Below, one piece after another: positions 21,359 through 32,843 of a stretch of DNA of 60,000 bases. The translations under genes were made by a program, and so were the position numbers. Source of the stretch: Nymphaea colorata (taxonomy: Eukaryota > Streptophyta > Magnoliopsida > Nymphaeales > Nymphaeaceae). The stretch lies in NCBI RefSeq assembly GCF_008831285.2, contig NC_045140.1, positions 1,035,528 to 1,095,527 of the forward strand, in the 5' to 3' direction. The notes under the pieces are model-generated. The model had not been told where the DNA came from and searched no databases. It saw only the letters and a program-made list of their open reading frames with translations. How positions within the stretch are numbered: position 1 is the stretch's first letter; each line of letters starts with the position of its first letter.

Positions 21359-22929
21359 CAGGGTTGTCATGTAGAACAGAAATGAGCTCAGGTGATGCTA
21401 CTACTTGAAAAAAGTTGAAAAAGTGCAGCTACTTGTGATCATCTTTTTCTCCAAGATTGTTTGAGCGTCTGCCTAGCTACTTCTTTTAGTTTTTTTGAAC
21501 TTTTTTGAACCATAGATTGTCAACTTCCTACTCACTCCGAGCCTTTTTAGTTTTTTTTGAACTTTTTTGAACCATTAACCTCCTACTCACTCGAACATAT
21601 TTCTTGTAAGAATACTTTAGGTTGGCTACCCTCTCATCGAACATGAACTAACCTACCACCTTTAATTTCCTTGCATTCATAGCAAGGTCCCACCACCCGT
21701 AAAATAAAAAAAAAAAAAAGGCGACGTCTTCTCTCATTCTTCACTCGGTCTAGATGAATCTGTCAAGATACTTGGCAAAGAAATTAAAAATGTGATATGA
21801 CGGGTATGGTGTACCTCTTTTAAAAACATGAAGGGTTGCAACCACTTTGCTGACAAGATGTTGATGGTTCTTTATAGAAATTAACAAATTAATGGAACCC
21901 AAATAAGTGGTCGCCAAGGTCAGCATCTGCAACATTATTTCCTGTTCTGATAAAGTTGTTGAGAAAATTTCGGTCGGCCGTTCGGTAGTTAAATTGCTAT
22001 ATATATATGTGTGTGTGTTGTCTAGCTTTTTTTCTAGTTTCTCCTGATCGACAACTAATTTTGTTCACAATATACCATTTTAATAATACTATTTTCATGT
22101 CATTCATGCACAAATTTACGGTTCATTTCCTTAAGGAACAAGCAATTTCGCATATATGGTGAGCGCCATACTCAGCGTTGGATACGACTGCTCTCCCAAT
22201 TGTTGGGTCTGATCTAGCTGTGATCGAGTCCCACCTAATCAGTTGTAGCTTAATTGAGTTTTTAGTTCATCTTAATTCTTCGATGCTTAATCAAGGTCAT
22301 AAACAAAGATATTTAATGACCAAACGCCGTTTAAGTTCGCTAGACATAATGTACAGATCGACAAAATTGTACGTCGATGTTTTAGAATTAGTTTCCAACT
22401 TCATCAGAGTTCCTAAGTTCTCACGTCGAAGATTCATTTTCTAGTATGCCATCGAAGCAGACAATGATCGTGATCGACCTGACGACCAGCAAATTTCCAT
22501 GACAGGGTTGCTCAAACACTAAAGAGCCCACCACCTAAAAATATGAAAATTAAAGCGATATTTACTTTCATTCTTCACTCGATCGATATGTATAAATTGA
22601 TGGATATATTTATCAAAGAAATTAAAAAAGTAAGAGGCCAGGTCATGCTTCCTTTCAAAAATTAACAAATAAATCGAACCAAAGGAAGTTGTTACTATAT
22701 AAAGTCGGTAGTTTTGGTAAATTCATACCGCTTGACGTGCATCCTGCATTCTTTTGTCTGGCCTTTTTTCTCTAGATGACACAGACCAAGTGTAACTTTT
22801 CTTTAATTTTCAATTCCATATACATCAAAATTCCAATTGCCATTGAAATATTTGAATATTCATGACATAAATTAAATAAGGCTCGATGCTCCTGTTCATT
22901 TTGTTAATAAGACCTAGATCATTGAGCAG
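21359..22929. other. Spacer between F and relict gene
   Basis: An imperfect tandem pair at about 21486-21594 (shared words TTTTTTGAAC and CCTACTCACTC). Otherwise AT-rich with no supported gene. Confidence 0.5.
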
Positions 22930-22939
22930 GTATATATAT

Positions 22940-22995
<56 letters not shown>
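22930..22995. repeat. (TA)n microsatellite
   Basis: About 66 bp of TA repeats with one AAA interruption; it abuts a cystatin gene relict on its right. Confidence 0.9.
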
Positions 22996-22998
<3 letters not shown>

Positions 22999-23059
22999 TT
23001 CGCTCTTGTAAAGTTTAATGGCGTAGCCATTGTGAACCTTAATGACCAGTTTGTATGTG
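22996..23059 (-). pseudogene. Cystatin-like gene relict (MGRFFP type)
   Basis: 64 bp that match the inside of copies C and H on the minus strand (compare 11881-11943): the codons for TYKL-IKVHNGYAIKLYKSEI. Both ends of the gene are gone; the left edge is the TA microsatellite. It shows that one more minus-strand copy once stood just before copy G. Confidence 0.8.
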
Positions 23060-23849
23060 CAACTTTGACAATGATCTCTCTAAGCTAACAGCTTAAAGAG
23101 ACGAAAAGTGGTGGGGAAAGGTGAAGATTATATATTTGAAGTTGCTGATGATCGATCTGATCGCAAACGTCTGTAACTAGAGTTGCTGCCCTCTAGACAT
23201 TTCAATTGATTTTCTTGATTGGCAAGCATATTTAAGCATGAAATTAATAATATTTTCTCTACAAAGTACAAACTAAAGCTATTATAATTTAGTTCATATA
23301 TATGGGCAGTGTTCCATTTAAGTTAAAAACTTCAACCCACATAAAAAAAAGGGTATGTGGATCAGTCAGAAGAAACAAGCAGCCTCGAGTAGTTGTCTCC
23401 ACATCAAAATCACGTTAACTGCACAGTGTATTTGTTGATGCGGAATTTAAAGCATAGGTTTGGTAGAATAAGATGTGCATTTGACGTTTTGGAAATGGAC
23501 GACGGCATCGAGTTGTCGTCGAAGTTAGGATGGAAATATTTAGCTTGTCTGGTCAACTATGCGCATCCAAACAAATGAGTTGAATAAATCTGTGTTCGTG
23601 ATAGTTCTTCTAGAAATTAAGAGAGAGGAGCACTTCCTAACCCTGCAGCTGCCACCACTAGTCTGCGTGGAAGCGGTCTAACTTTAAATATTATTATTAA
23701 AAGATCAATCAGATGTTCGTATTCAGCGGACTTTACCATTCAAAAACTGCGTATATTTCCACATAGCAGCTTGCGGATATAAGTTTCCTTCTGCCGATGC
23801 AATCGATCTCCACGCGCAGAGTTACATCTACAGTGAACTTCTTCTTCTT

Positions 23850-23860
23850 CTATATATAAG
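23850..23860 (+). promoter_or_regulatory. TATA box of copy G
   Basis: CTATATATAAG followed by GGAGACGCTTATC, 122 bp after the conserved GGACTT...CATTCAAA block (23728). Confidence 0.75.
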
Positions 23861-23983
23861 GGAGACGCTTATCTGTGCCACTCATCATTCATTCCTCCCT
23901 TAATTGACTTTCCTGTAAGATCAGCAGCAGATCGCTAATTGCCCCCTCGTTTTAGGAGAGCTCTCTCTACTGGTAAGCTACCT

Positions 23984-24349
23984 ATGGCACGTTTCTCTTC
24001 TTTCCTCGTGATCGCTGTGATGGTAGCCATGGCCTTTGTAGCCATTGCCCACCCTTATCAACCTTCTGGATGGATTACTGTTCCGAATGCGGAGAAGAAC
24101 AGCCATGTTCAGTACTTGGGCAAGTTCGTTGTTACAAGGTATAATGAGCAGAAAAAGGCTTACCTCGAGTTCATTCAGGTGACAAAAGCACAGGTTTTTG
24201 ATCGCGGCACTGAGCACTACACATACAAGTTGGTGATTAAGGTTCATGATGGCTACGCTGTCAAGCTTTTCAAGAGCGAAGTGTTCCAAGATCTGTCTGC
24301 ACCTCGTCAGCCCCCTGTCCTCAACTTGGGTTACTTCATTCCCCTGTAA
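23984..24349 (+). CDS. Secreted cystatin-like protein, MARFSS type (copy G)
   Basis: 121 residues from the ATG at 23984 (the open stretch before it starts with a non-ATG codon). The signal peptide ends AIA before HPYQPSGW. The helix motif is LGKFVVTRYNEQ, where the usual small fifth residue Ala is Val, the only copy with this change. First loop QVFDRG, second loop SAPRQPP. Segmental partner of B. AATAAA lies at 24468-24473. It converges with H and diverges from F. These changes at otherwise invariant places could reflect relaxed constraint, but the frame is intact. Confidence 0.86.
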   Translation: MARFSSFLVIAVMVAMAFVAIAHPYQPSGWITVPNAEKNSHVQYLGKFVVTRYNEQKKAYLEFIQVTKAQVFDRGTEHYTYKLVIKVHDGYAVKLFKSEVFQDLSAPRQPPVLNLGYFIPL

Positions 24350-26669
24350 TAAAATTTCAGTAGTATGACACTCGGTATGCATGTTATATTATCCCCCAGT
24401 CTTTCTTCTACAAAAATAAGTAGCTGTGTCATGGAATGATGCGGCACATCAGTTGTATGCGACAAGGAATAAAATCTCTGTATCATCTTCTGTTTATGTG
24501 CTACACATATGAAAGATATCAACAGGCCTAATCTTCTTCTTTATCCAATGCAAACCTGAATTCTTCTTTATCAATTTCATAACGTTGTTATTATCGCTCA
24601 AAACAAGCTACAGCAAACGTCCTGTTTCTCATAATTTGGCCCCTGTAATTAAATATTTTAAACTCAGGGTTGGCCCCTCTGAAAATTTTCAGAAATGTTC
24701 ATTAGTAGATTGCAGAATATTCGGCTCCCCAAAACAAATTCATGGCTTCTTCCCTGACTTCATGTCAAAGAAAAATAATGATTTTGTCGTCACCTTGTGT
24801 ATCCTATCAGTGACCAATTATTCTTCTTTGACGGCGCCATCAAGAGATACGAAGCATTATCTTCACGCGTTTGGCTGCATGTCCTGACCAGCCCTGCTAT
24901 AGCAATTGAACATCAGCAAGCACTACAGAGCGCTACTCATCAATTCTGAACTTAGATATGTATGTAGAGATTAAAGAAAAGATGTAAAAGAAAATTTAAC
25001 GTAGCATTTTGAAAACTGAAAAGAGAAAAGAAAAGAATAAAAGAGGAGCAGCTGGTGCATTATGTTGGAGAGGGAGATCTAGAGTGAGCAAAGGGGCGTG
25101 GGAAGCTCAACGTGATCAAGCCGGGCATCCAGTCTGTGAATATTGCACGCTAAACGTGACCACTTCTTGCATATCCAGAATTTTCCTCCTTGCATATCCA
25201 GAATTTTCCTCCTTCAAAGATATTTATCCATTGTGCACAATCGATTTTGGTGTTACGCAACAAACTTTGTACTATATATATACACATGTGTGTGTGTGTG
25301 TGTGTGTGTGTAAAGTCAAATTTACCGAATGCTTCTTTGAAACCTGTGGTCTATTGCCCATGCAGATCCATAAAAAGCACTTGTCTTGACATCTAAGGTT
25401 TTTTTTTTTTTTTTTTTGAGTAAGATGGTCTTTAAAATTTAAAATTTATTACTTGTGCCCCTTAGATGAAAATTTCTAGCTCTGCCCCTAGATCTATCCA
25501 ATCAAACGCTGTACATTGAATCCCATTAATGCCGATGAGATTAGTAATATATGTATACATTGAGAGTCAGATGGTTAATTATTCGCCAGACAGCTGGTCG
25601 GAAATCTACTGTAGCAAGGGCATCCGATTGAACCAGATGAACAGACTCCGGAGATGAAGGGCGATCATAGGCATTTGTGGCATTTCAAATTTGCCGCTCC
25701 CCGTAGTCATTCCATTTTAAAAAAAAGTGTTAAAATTGACAAGTTAGATCACTAAAGGCGGGTTTCTCTAATTCGGGCCTTCGTTGACAGTAATATTGCA
25801 ATCAAACTTTTGTTTATCACAACAAGCAAGTCTCTCCTTTTCGTGCCTTTGAGTTTCAACTATCTATGATCACTATTGATCAAAGAAAGAACTGTCCAAC
25901 ATAGAGAACCCGTTCTTATTTTGTTCACAAAAAGAAAAATCTATCAATGCAGGAAGTTTAGCACAGGTCGCAATAGATTTTGCAATTTACTTACCGTTCA
26001 AAAGTCTAGGAATCAATACCAAGCCATTTTCAGTTATGAGCACTGAAGTGTCTGTCTTCAATGTTTTGGTTGAAAATGCTTGATTCACGACCAAATGTAC
26101 ACGAAGATTAAGGTAAGTTCTTGAACTTTTGGAAAGGAAATTAATGGTCGATATGTTAGTAGTTCAATACGTCACAACATTTTATGGTACACTCGTTATT
26201 AGCTTGTGCTTTTACCCAAGCGGTCCAATCCAAGGTAGGATCACTAAAATAACTTTTTGTTGCGGTGAACAAAATCATGCCAGAATAACATAAGTTGGGA
26301 CATTCAAAGATTAATATGGAGTTTTATGCCGATTAACTTGCAGACAATTACCCACACCCACTCACCTCCTTTCTGTGTTACAGGAACAGGAAAAAGATAG
26401 GTTAAATTGGAATTTGGATTTGTAAGTGAAGCATGAAACTTTTGTCATGGCAATGATGAATGACACTACTGAAATTGAAAAGAAAAGAACATAAATTAAG
26501 CATCTTATATATAGAATAACTTTCTTATTCAAGTGTCACATTCAAATGAAACGTGTTTACGGCCATGAAGCACACTGTTTGTTCCATTCATATCGTATGA
26601 ACTGAACCACTAGTCTCATGATGATGACACTGCTTATTGAGGAAGAACACCAAATATCCGTGCATGAAA
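24350..26669. other. Convergent spacer between G and H
   Basis: Matches 9554-11813 except for about 420 bp at roughly 25222-25640, present only here. That piece holds a compound TA/GT microsatellite (25276-25311), a T-run at 25399-25417 and, next to it, a 24-bp tandem pair (about 25167-25214). No gene. Confidence 0.55.
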
Positions 26670-27035
26670 TCACAGTGGCATGAAGTAGGCGATGTTGAGC
26701 ACGGGGGGGTGGCCAGGTGCTGAAAGATCTTGCAGGATTTCGCTCCTGTAAAATTTAATTGCGTAGCCATTGTGAACCTTAATCACCAGTTTGTATGTGT
26801 AGTGCTCGGTGCCGCGATCGAGTACTTGAGCTTCCGTGACTTGAATGAACTTGAGGTATGCATGATTCTGTTCATTGTACCTTTTCACTGTAAATTCGCC
26901 CAGGTACTGAACATGGCCGTCCTTCTCCACATGGGATACTGGAACGAAGCCAGAGGGTTTATAAGGATAAGCAGTGGCTGCCAGAGCCATTGCAGCCATC
27001 ATTGTGATCGCAAGGAAAGGAAAGAAACGTCCCAT
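26670..27035 (-). CDS. Secreted cystatin-like protein, MGRFFP type (copy H)
   Basis: 121 residues on the minus strand, segmental partner of C, differing from it at only a few residues (for example VSHVEK for VPHVEK, EFTVKR for EFAVKR, EAQVLDRG for EAEVLDRG, FYRSEI for FYKSEI). Signal peptide 1-22, helix motif LGEFTVKRYNEQ, first loop QVLDRG, second loop SAPGHPP, end YFMPL. It converges with G and diverges from I. Both the start region and the TATA box match those of C. Intact gene; biochemical target unknown. Confidence 0.86.
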   Translation of the reverse strand: MGRFFPFLAITMMAAMALAATAYPYKPSGFVPVSHVEKDGHVQYLGEFTVKRYNEQNHAYLKFIQVTEAQVLDRGTEHYTYKLVIKVHNGYAIKFYRSEILQDLSAPGHPPVLNIAYFMPL

Positions 27036-27147
27036 GGCTAGCTAGTAACTAGAACGTAGTTTTCTAGATCAGAAGGAGTAGTTCCAGGAAGATGGAAGGG
27101 AAATAGTACTATTTGATCGATGAGTGACCTCCGTACCTCACAACGCC

Positions 27148-27160
27148 CATATTTATAGGT
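27148..27160 (-). promoter_or_regulatory. TATA box of copy H
   Basis: The minus strand carries ACCTATAAATATG, as in copy C. Confidence 0.75.
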
Positions 27161-28338
27161 GGCTTGTCGATTCCAGATCAGAAGTGATGTAACGTAAGAC
27201 CAACAACTTGTTGATTGTTTTATTTCTATTCAAATCAAAGAATCAGTCTTGTGTGGACTAAGTCAACTAAATACAGCTTCCACACACGATCCACTCAAAC
27301 CATAAAAGATTAAACCACTTCACCAACTCCACTTGAAAGGAGACTTGAATGCAGTTGCATGGAACTAAGACTCTCTCTCTCTCTCTCGTGATATGAGGTA
27401 AGAATGTACATCCATTACAAAGCCATACATGGGCAATAGGATCTGCAAGTCAAGTTTGCTCGCGTGCGTAGCAGCCAATGAATTTATCTGCTTTTCGTAC
27501 ACGCAATTTAATTTATCATACTTGGACAATGTCTTTCCAAACATTATCCACTCCCACCAAACCTTGCTTATGAAGTCACATAAGTTGCTTGATTTATAAC
27601 CTCAATTCACACTGAACAAGCCTTTTAGAAGGCATATAGGACGATAATTCAACTATTGAACTCAAAGATATATTCAGTTGGTGACTCCTAGATGAACGGA
27701 TTATTTTGCTTGAAAAGCACGCTTAAGCATGAAAACACTGAAGCAAATATCAGTACATATGATAAGGTTGTATACAAGTTTAAAACTGCAAACCACATAA
27801 ACAATGGTGGATCAGTCAGAGGAACAGGGTATTCAAAGTCCATCAGTTTTCTAATAAGCAATTCTAGATACCCCTGTTTTTGTGGTTTAATTTTCATTGA
27901 TTACTTACTATAGCATTTGTTATTGTTAATGGACAAAGAGAAGCATGATCAGACAACGGCAGTGGATCCTTTTTTTTTTTCTGATGAAATGGGAAGCTGA
28001 TTGAAAAGATGGACGTTAAGGAGCCTCGGCCGCAAGATGTTTCCGGATAAAATATTACCTCAGCTGCACAGAGATTCAATCTATTGATGAAAGCACAGTT
28101 TTGGTAGGCGTAGATGTTCATTTGGCATCCGGTAATCGACTACTATTATACGTTTGACTTGGCCACGGTGCTCATCCAAACAAATGCCTTGAATTGCCTC
28201 GTATCCGTCATAGTTGTTCCAAGAGAGAGAGAGAGGGTGGAGTCTTAACTCTCAAGGCATTGCCCGGCCCTGCACCACTCCGCATGAAACTGGTCTAAAT
28301 TTGAATGTTATTAAAAGAATTAGGTGTTGGTATTCGGT
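27161..28338. other. Divergent spacer between H and I
   Basis: Matches 12304-13640, including the GTGTGGACTAAGTC block at 27250-27263. It lacks the AT-rich stretch of about 60 bp found upstream of C. No gene is supported. Confidence 0.55.
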
Positions 28339-28398
28339 GGACTTCGTCATTCAAAAACCGCGTATATTTCCCACAAAACAACTTGCAGACATAATTTT

Positions 28399-28409
28399 TC
28401 TATATATAG
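28399..28409 (+). promoter_or_regulatory. TATA box of copy I
   Basis: TCTATATATAG followed by GGGAGACGCCTATC, 60 bp after the conserved block at 28339, as in copy D. Confidence 0.75.
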
Positions 28410-28531
28410 GGGAGACGCCTATCAGTGCCACTCATCATTCATTCCTCCCTCAACTTACTTTCCTGTAAGATCAGCAGCAGAGCTAATTGTCTCCTCGTCT
28501 CAGAAGAGCTCTCTCTACTAGTAAGCTACCT

Positions 28532-28900
28532 ATGGCACGTTTCTCTTCTTTTCTCGTGATCTCTGCGATGGCAGCCATGGCCTTTGTAGCCATTGCCCGC
28601 CCCTACGAACCTTCTGGCTGGGTTACTGTTCCTAATGTGGAGAAGGACAGCCACGTCCAGTACTTGGGCAAGTTCGCTGTTACAAGGTATAATGAGCAGA
28701 CTAAGGCTTACCTCGAGTTCATTCAGGTGACAGAAGCACAAGTACTTGATCGCGGCACCGAACACTACACGTACAAGTTGGTGATCAAGGTTCATGATGG
28801 CTACGCTGTCAAGTTTTTCAAGAGCGAAGTGTTCCAAGATCAGTCAGCACCTGGCCAGCCCCCCGTCCTCAACTTGGGTTCCTTCATCCCCTCGTATTAG
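28532..28900 (+). CDS. Secreted cystatin-like protein, MARFSS type (copy I)
   Basis: 122 residues from the ATG at 28532, ending SFIPSY like copy D (GSF replaces GYF). Signal peptide 1-22 (LVISAMAAMAFVAIA), then RPYEPSGWVTVPNVEK. Helix motif LGKFAVTRYNEQ, first loop QVLDRG, second loop SAPGQPP, preceded by Asp-Gln where others have Asp-Leu. AATAAA lies at 29016-29021. It diverges from H and is followed 2.7 kb later by J on the same strand. Confidence 0.86.
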   Translation: MARFSSFLVISAMAAMAFVAIARPYEPSGWVTVPNVEKDSHVQYLGKFAVTRYNEQTKAYLEFIQVTEAQVLDRGTEHYTYKLVIKVHDGYAVKFFKSEVFQDQSAPGQPPVLNLGSFIPSY

Positions 28901-31429
28901 CATATTCAAGATTATGACATTCCACATGGATGCTATATTGCCTTCCAATCTTTCTATTACGAAAATAAGAACTGTGTCATGAAATGATGAGGCACGTCTG
29001 TTGTCTGCGACAAGGAATAAAGTCTCTGTTTATCATCTTCTGTTTATGTACTACGTTTGTAAAAGATACCAACAGGCCTAATGTTCTTCGTTCTCCAATG
29101 CAAACATGGAATCTTCTACTTCATCCATTTGGTATCTCTGTTTTTAGCACGCATAATAAACTATATCAGCAAAACTTTTTCGTGGCATTTTTTATAATAT
29201 TTGAAATATGATCTCTTCTCCCATCCCCACCCTTATTCTATGGCATACTTTTGGGAAGTCCCAATGCTTTAGGCCTTTTTGTTAATTTCCGTATATTCTG
29301 CTTTCCCTTCATGTCGTATTCAATGTGAGAATCATAGACCTTCGACAGGGTCATGAAGCCACTTGGTTCAACCATGCACGTCTAATTAAGTTGCCCAATT
29401 AGGATTCATTGGATTTCTAAACATGTTTGAACCCAATGTGATCACCCGGGGATATAGTTCACACATTGGACTTAATTTAATAAAGAATTAATGTCTATAT
29501 GAGTGAGGACTCTAGGTTATATGAATTTCAATTGATCGGATTTGAATCGAATGTATTGTTAAGCATATCTAGGCCTGGGCATCGGGTCGGCCCAACATCC
29601 GAAACTCGAGCTCGGGCTTGGCCTAATTAAAAAAGATATATTTTTAAAAATATAAAACAAATTTTTTAAACATAAAATACATGTTAATAATAAAACATAT
29701 ATTATTATTAAATAAAAATGATATAAAAAAATTAATCGGGCCAACCTGGGCTGGTTCTTTTGGGCTTGGGCCCGATCGGGCAGGGTACCCATTGGGTACC
29801 CGGGCTCGATGCCTAGGTTTAGCCATATCTGCTTTTTTAGATATTCACATTTTCATATTCAAATAAGAATAAAGAAAATTTGAATATGAAATTTGATTTC
29901 ACAATCTAAATCTGATTTTTACAACTACTGAATCCAAATCTGAATCTGGTCTATTTTCAAACTGTAAAGTAAAGGTGTTAGAGATAGAAGAAATTTATTT
30001 AAAATTAACTCTGACTCGAATCCAAAATCAGAATCCGATCGGATATTTATGTACATCCAATTCCACAACCGTTCAATCAGATATCTATTTCAATTATTAA
30101 TTTAATGTAACATATAGCGATATTATGGTGATAATTTGGTTTTCATTCAGATCAAAGAAAGGGTCATGTATGGACTAAGTCTACTAACACAACATCCACA
30201 CGCGTTCTTCTCTGAAACCAGGAAAAATTCGACCACTTCACCAACTCCACTTGATGATGAATGGAGACTTGAACACAGTTGCAAGGAACTAAGAGTTGTC
30301 TCCCTTGTTCTCGTGATATGAAGTCATGAGAATAATAGAGTCATTCGTATTCATCTACTTTTCATACTGTGACGATTTCAAGGTAAGCTCCTCCCCAAGT
30401 AGATTATCCATTCCAGACTGCTTTTGAAGTCGCATTTAGTTGCTTGAATTATAATAATCAATTACCTGGTCATCTTCACACTCAACAAAGCCCCTTTAGA
30501 GGGCATATAGGACGGCCACAAACCCCGTTTTCACATTTTAAATGGTAAGGTTTTTTTTAGGTGCATAATACGACTTGAAAAAAATGAGAAAAATTCGGTA
30601 AGTATTTAAAACAATTTTAAAATGAAAAAAAATGGAGAAGAATTAAATAAAAGAGAAACTAATAAGACGACATAGAAAATAAGCAACAAACAGAAGTTAG
30701 AAAATGGAAAAAAACAGTTTGACATTAAAAGAGCTTGAAAAACGCCTTAGAAAACTAGTTTAAAACTCTTTTGTTCATTTCAGATTTTTTTTTAAGTAGC
30801 ATTTTTTTTTTTTTTTTGCCGCTTTACTCGACTGACTTAGTTTTTGCATTTTTAATGTATTTTTTCAGAAAAGACATATTTTTTGTGACTATGGCGCAAA
30901 CATATATAAACTTGGTATCTCTTAGACGTTTTTACATCTTTTCTTGCTTAAAAGGCCCATCTAAGCATGAACATAATGACCTTTTAACAAAATTTCTCAT
31001 TTATTTTCAATATTCATCTACTTAATCTAGAATTTGTCACTTTTATAATGATGAATTTTATTTTGTGAGAATCCGTACTGAACTATGGCCACATACTAAC
31101 GGCTGTGGATCGATTCAATCCTCTCTTCAGTGTTCTTTCTTGATCATGAAAAGGATATGTAGTTCACTGAACAGATGCATGGATGACAATGGTTCTTAAT
31201 TAGCAGTACTTGTTTCCAGAATATTAGGCCAAATGCACTGTGAATCCTTGTTAATCGATGTGGAATTTAAAGCACAGGGTTGGTAGAAATCGATGTGCAT
31301 TAATTGACATTTAAATGGACAACCACATAAAGATCAGTTTTGACTTGGCCAAGATGCTTATCCTACCCGGCATCACTATTGAACAAGTCTATATTTGAAT
31401 ATTATAAAAAGAATAAAGTTGCACTCGGT
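28901..31429. other. 3' flank of I and upstream region of J
   Basis: Matches the flank of D up to 31346. It contains the MITE at 29570-29821 and the block GGACTAAGTC near 30172. Apart from this no gene is seen; short readings have no recognisable product. Confidence 0.5.
29570..29821. mobile_element. hAT-type MITE, 252 bp (second copy)
   Basis: Same insertion as 14985-15255. Left end TAGGCCTGGGCAT, right end ATGCCTAGGTTTA, right target copy GCCATATC (29822-29829), left target copy decayed to GCATATC (29563-29569). Its presence in both segments shows that it was there before the duplication. Confidence 0.82.
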
Positions 31430-31547
31430 GGACTTTTCCATTCAAGGACCGCGTGCTTTTTCTTCAAAGCAACTTGCAGACACAAGTTTTCTCCAATGGC
31501 GGTCCCTTAGCCAAACAGCGTTACGTGCACATTGCCATTTCCTTCTC

Positions 31548-31559
31548 CTATATATAGGG
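31548..31559 (+). promoter_or_regulatory. TATA box of copy J
   Basis: CCTATATATAGG, 118 bp after the conserved block at 31430. Confidence 0.75.
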
Positions 31560-31680
31560 AGACGTTCATCGGTGCCACTCACCATCCATTCCTCCCTCAA
31601 CTTACTTTCCTGTAAGATCAGCAGCAGAGCCAATTGCCTCGGCCTTGTTTTAGAAAGCGGTCTCTGTTAGTAAGCTATCA

Positions 31681-32046
31681 ATGGCACGTTTCTCTTCTTT
31701 CCTTGTGATCGCTGCGATGGCAGCCATGGCCTTTGTGGCCATTGCTCGCCCCTATGAACCTTCTGGCTGGGTTGCTGTTCCTAATGTGGAGAAGGACAGC
31801 CATGTCCAGTACTTGGGCAAGTTTGCTGTTACAAGGTATAATGAGCAGACTAAAGCTTACCTCGAGTTCATTAAGGTGACAGAAGCAGAAGTACTTGATC
31901 GCGGCACCGAACACTACACATTCAAGTTGGTGATTCAGGTTCATGATGGCTACGCTGTCAAGTCTTTCAAGAGCGAAGTGTTGCAAGATCTGTCTGCACC
32001 TGGCCAGCCCCCCGTCCTCAACTTGGGTTACTTCATGCCCCTGTGA
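31681..32046 (+). CDS. Secreted cystatin-like protein, MARFSS type (copy J)
   Basis: 121 residues; ATG context atcaATGG. Signal peptide 1-22, then RPYEPSGWVAVPNVEK. Helix motif LGKFAVTRYNEQ, first loop EVLDRG (Gln replaced by Glu), strand HYTFKLVIQVHDGYAVKSFKSEV, second loop SAPGQPP, end YFMPL. It belongs with K and partial copy A by its end and its 3' flank (the same segment with GATATGATGCTCAGC). AATAAA lies at 32164-32169. Downstream lies a decayed minus-strand copy, so J, relict and K form a third +/-/+ triplet. Confidence 0.86.
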   Translation: MARFSSFLVIAAMAAMAFVAIARPYEPSGWVAVPNVEKDSHVQYLGKFAVTRYNEQTKAYLEFIKVTEAEVLDRGTEHYTFKLVIQVHDGYAVKSFKSEVLQDLSAPGQPPVLNLGYFMPL

Positions 32047-32775
32047 TCACACATATATTGATATGATGCTCAGCATGTTATGATATTAATTTTCAGCCAT
32101 TGTACTACCCAAATAAGCAGCCCTGTCATGGAATGGTGCTGCACCCAGTCGAATGCAATAGGGAATAAAATGTTTGGATCATCTTCTTGCTTATTATAAT
32201 ACCTGAGAGATCAACAAAGGCCTAATTTGCTTGGTCAATGATTTGATTATTTTGCTACTAATGCTTATAATCAATCTATTATAGAAATTGCAACTACAGT
32301 GTCTCTTTCTCTTTCTCTCTCATAATCTTCAATACAAGACTAAATTGCACTCTTGTCTCTTTTGTAAGCCTCCCTCCTTACAAGACTAAATTGCACTCTT
32401 GTCTCTTTTGTAAGCCTCCCTCCTTACTTGGAGGTCCCATTTCTCTGCACCTTTGTCTCTTTTGTAAGCCTTTGTCTTGCTTTGCTTATTTTTGTACCTT
32501 GGGCTCTTAACATCTCGTTCTGATTCGTCTCTTTTGTGTCTGTTCATTGGTGATGCCTTGTCATGACATTTTCATCTCGTTCTGATTCGTCTCTTTTGTG
32601 TCTGTTCATTGGTGATGCCTTGTCATGACATTTTGCTTGTATTCCCATATTGTTAGCTCTCTTTTGTGTGTGGGCTGTGTGTGGGTGATGGCACCGTGTC
32701 ACAGGATCAAGTCAAAGTGCTAGTGCCTTACAAACTATGTCACCTGAATGCGGGGTGCGGGTGCCGGTGCCCCAT
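32047..32775. repeat. 3' flank of J with two tandem duplications
   Basis: A 46-bp unit twice (32334-32379 and 32380-32425; shared words CAAGACTAAATTGCACTC and GTAAGCCTCCCTCCTTAC) and a 62-bp unit twice (32511-32572 and 32573-32634; shared word CATCTCGTTCTGATTCGTC). Both pairs are nearly exact, so recent. No gene. Confidence 0.8.
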
Positions 32776-32843
32776 GGCAAGGAAAGGAAAGAAATGCCCC
32801 ATGACTTGCTAAGGTGATTAGAAATGTAGTTTTCCTAGATCTT
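32776..32843 (-). pseudogene. Relict start of an MGRFFP-type cystatin-like gene
   Basis: Plus-strand 32776-32843 matches 12148-12213 of copy C: the first codons (minus strand, start CAT turned to ATG, then GGGCATTTCTTTCC) and the 5' UTR up to GTAGTTTTC..TAGATC. The rest of the coding region is missing on the left. The matching upstream promoter resumes at 33272-33430 after a foreign insert. This is the lost middle gene of the J-K triplet. Confidence 0.8.

Larger units (their letters stand above)
23158..31346. repeat. Segmental duplication, copy 2 (holds G, H, I)
   Basis: Collinear with 8414-16692: G matches B, H matches C, I matches D, and the MITE after I matches the one after D. Beyond the homologous end (CAGTTTTGACTT) this copy continues into the promoter of J, while copy 1 breaks off at a poly(A) run. 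Confidence 0.88.
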
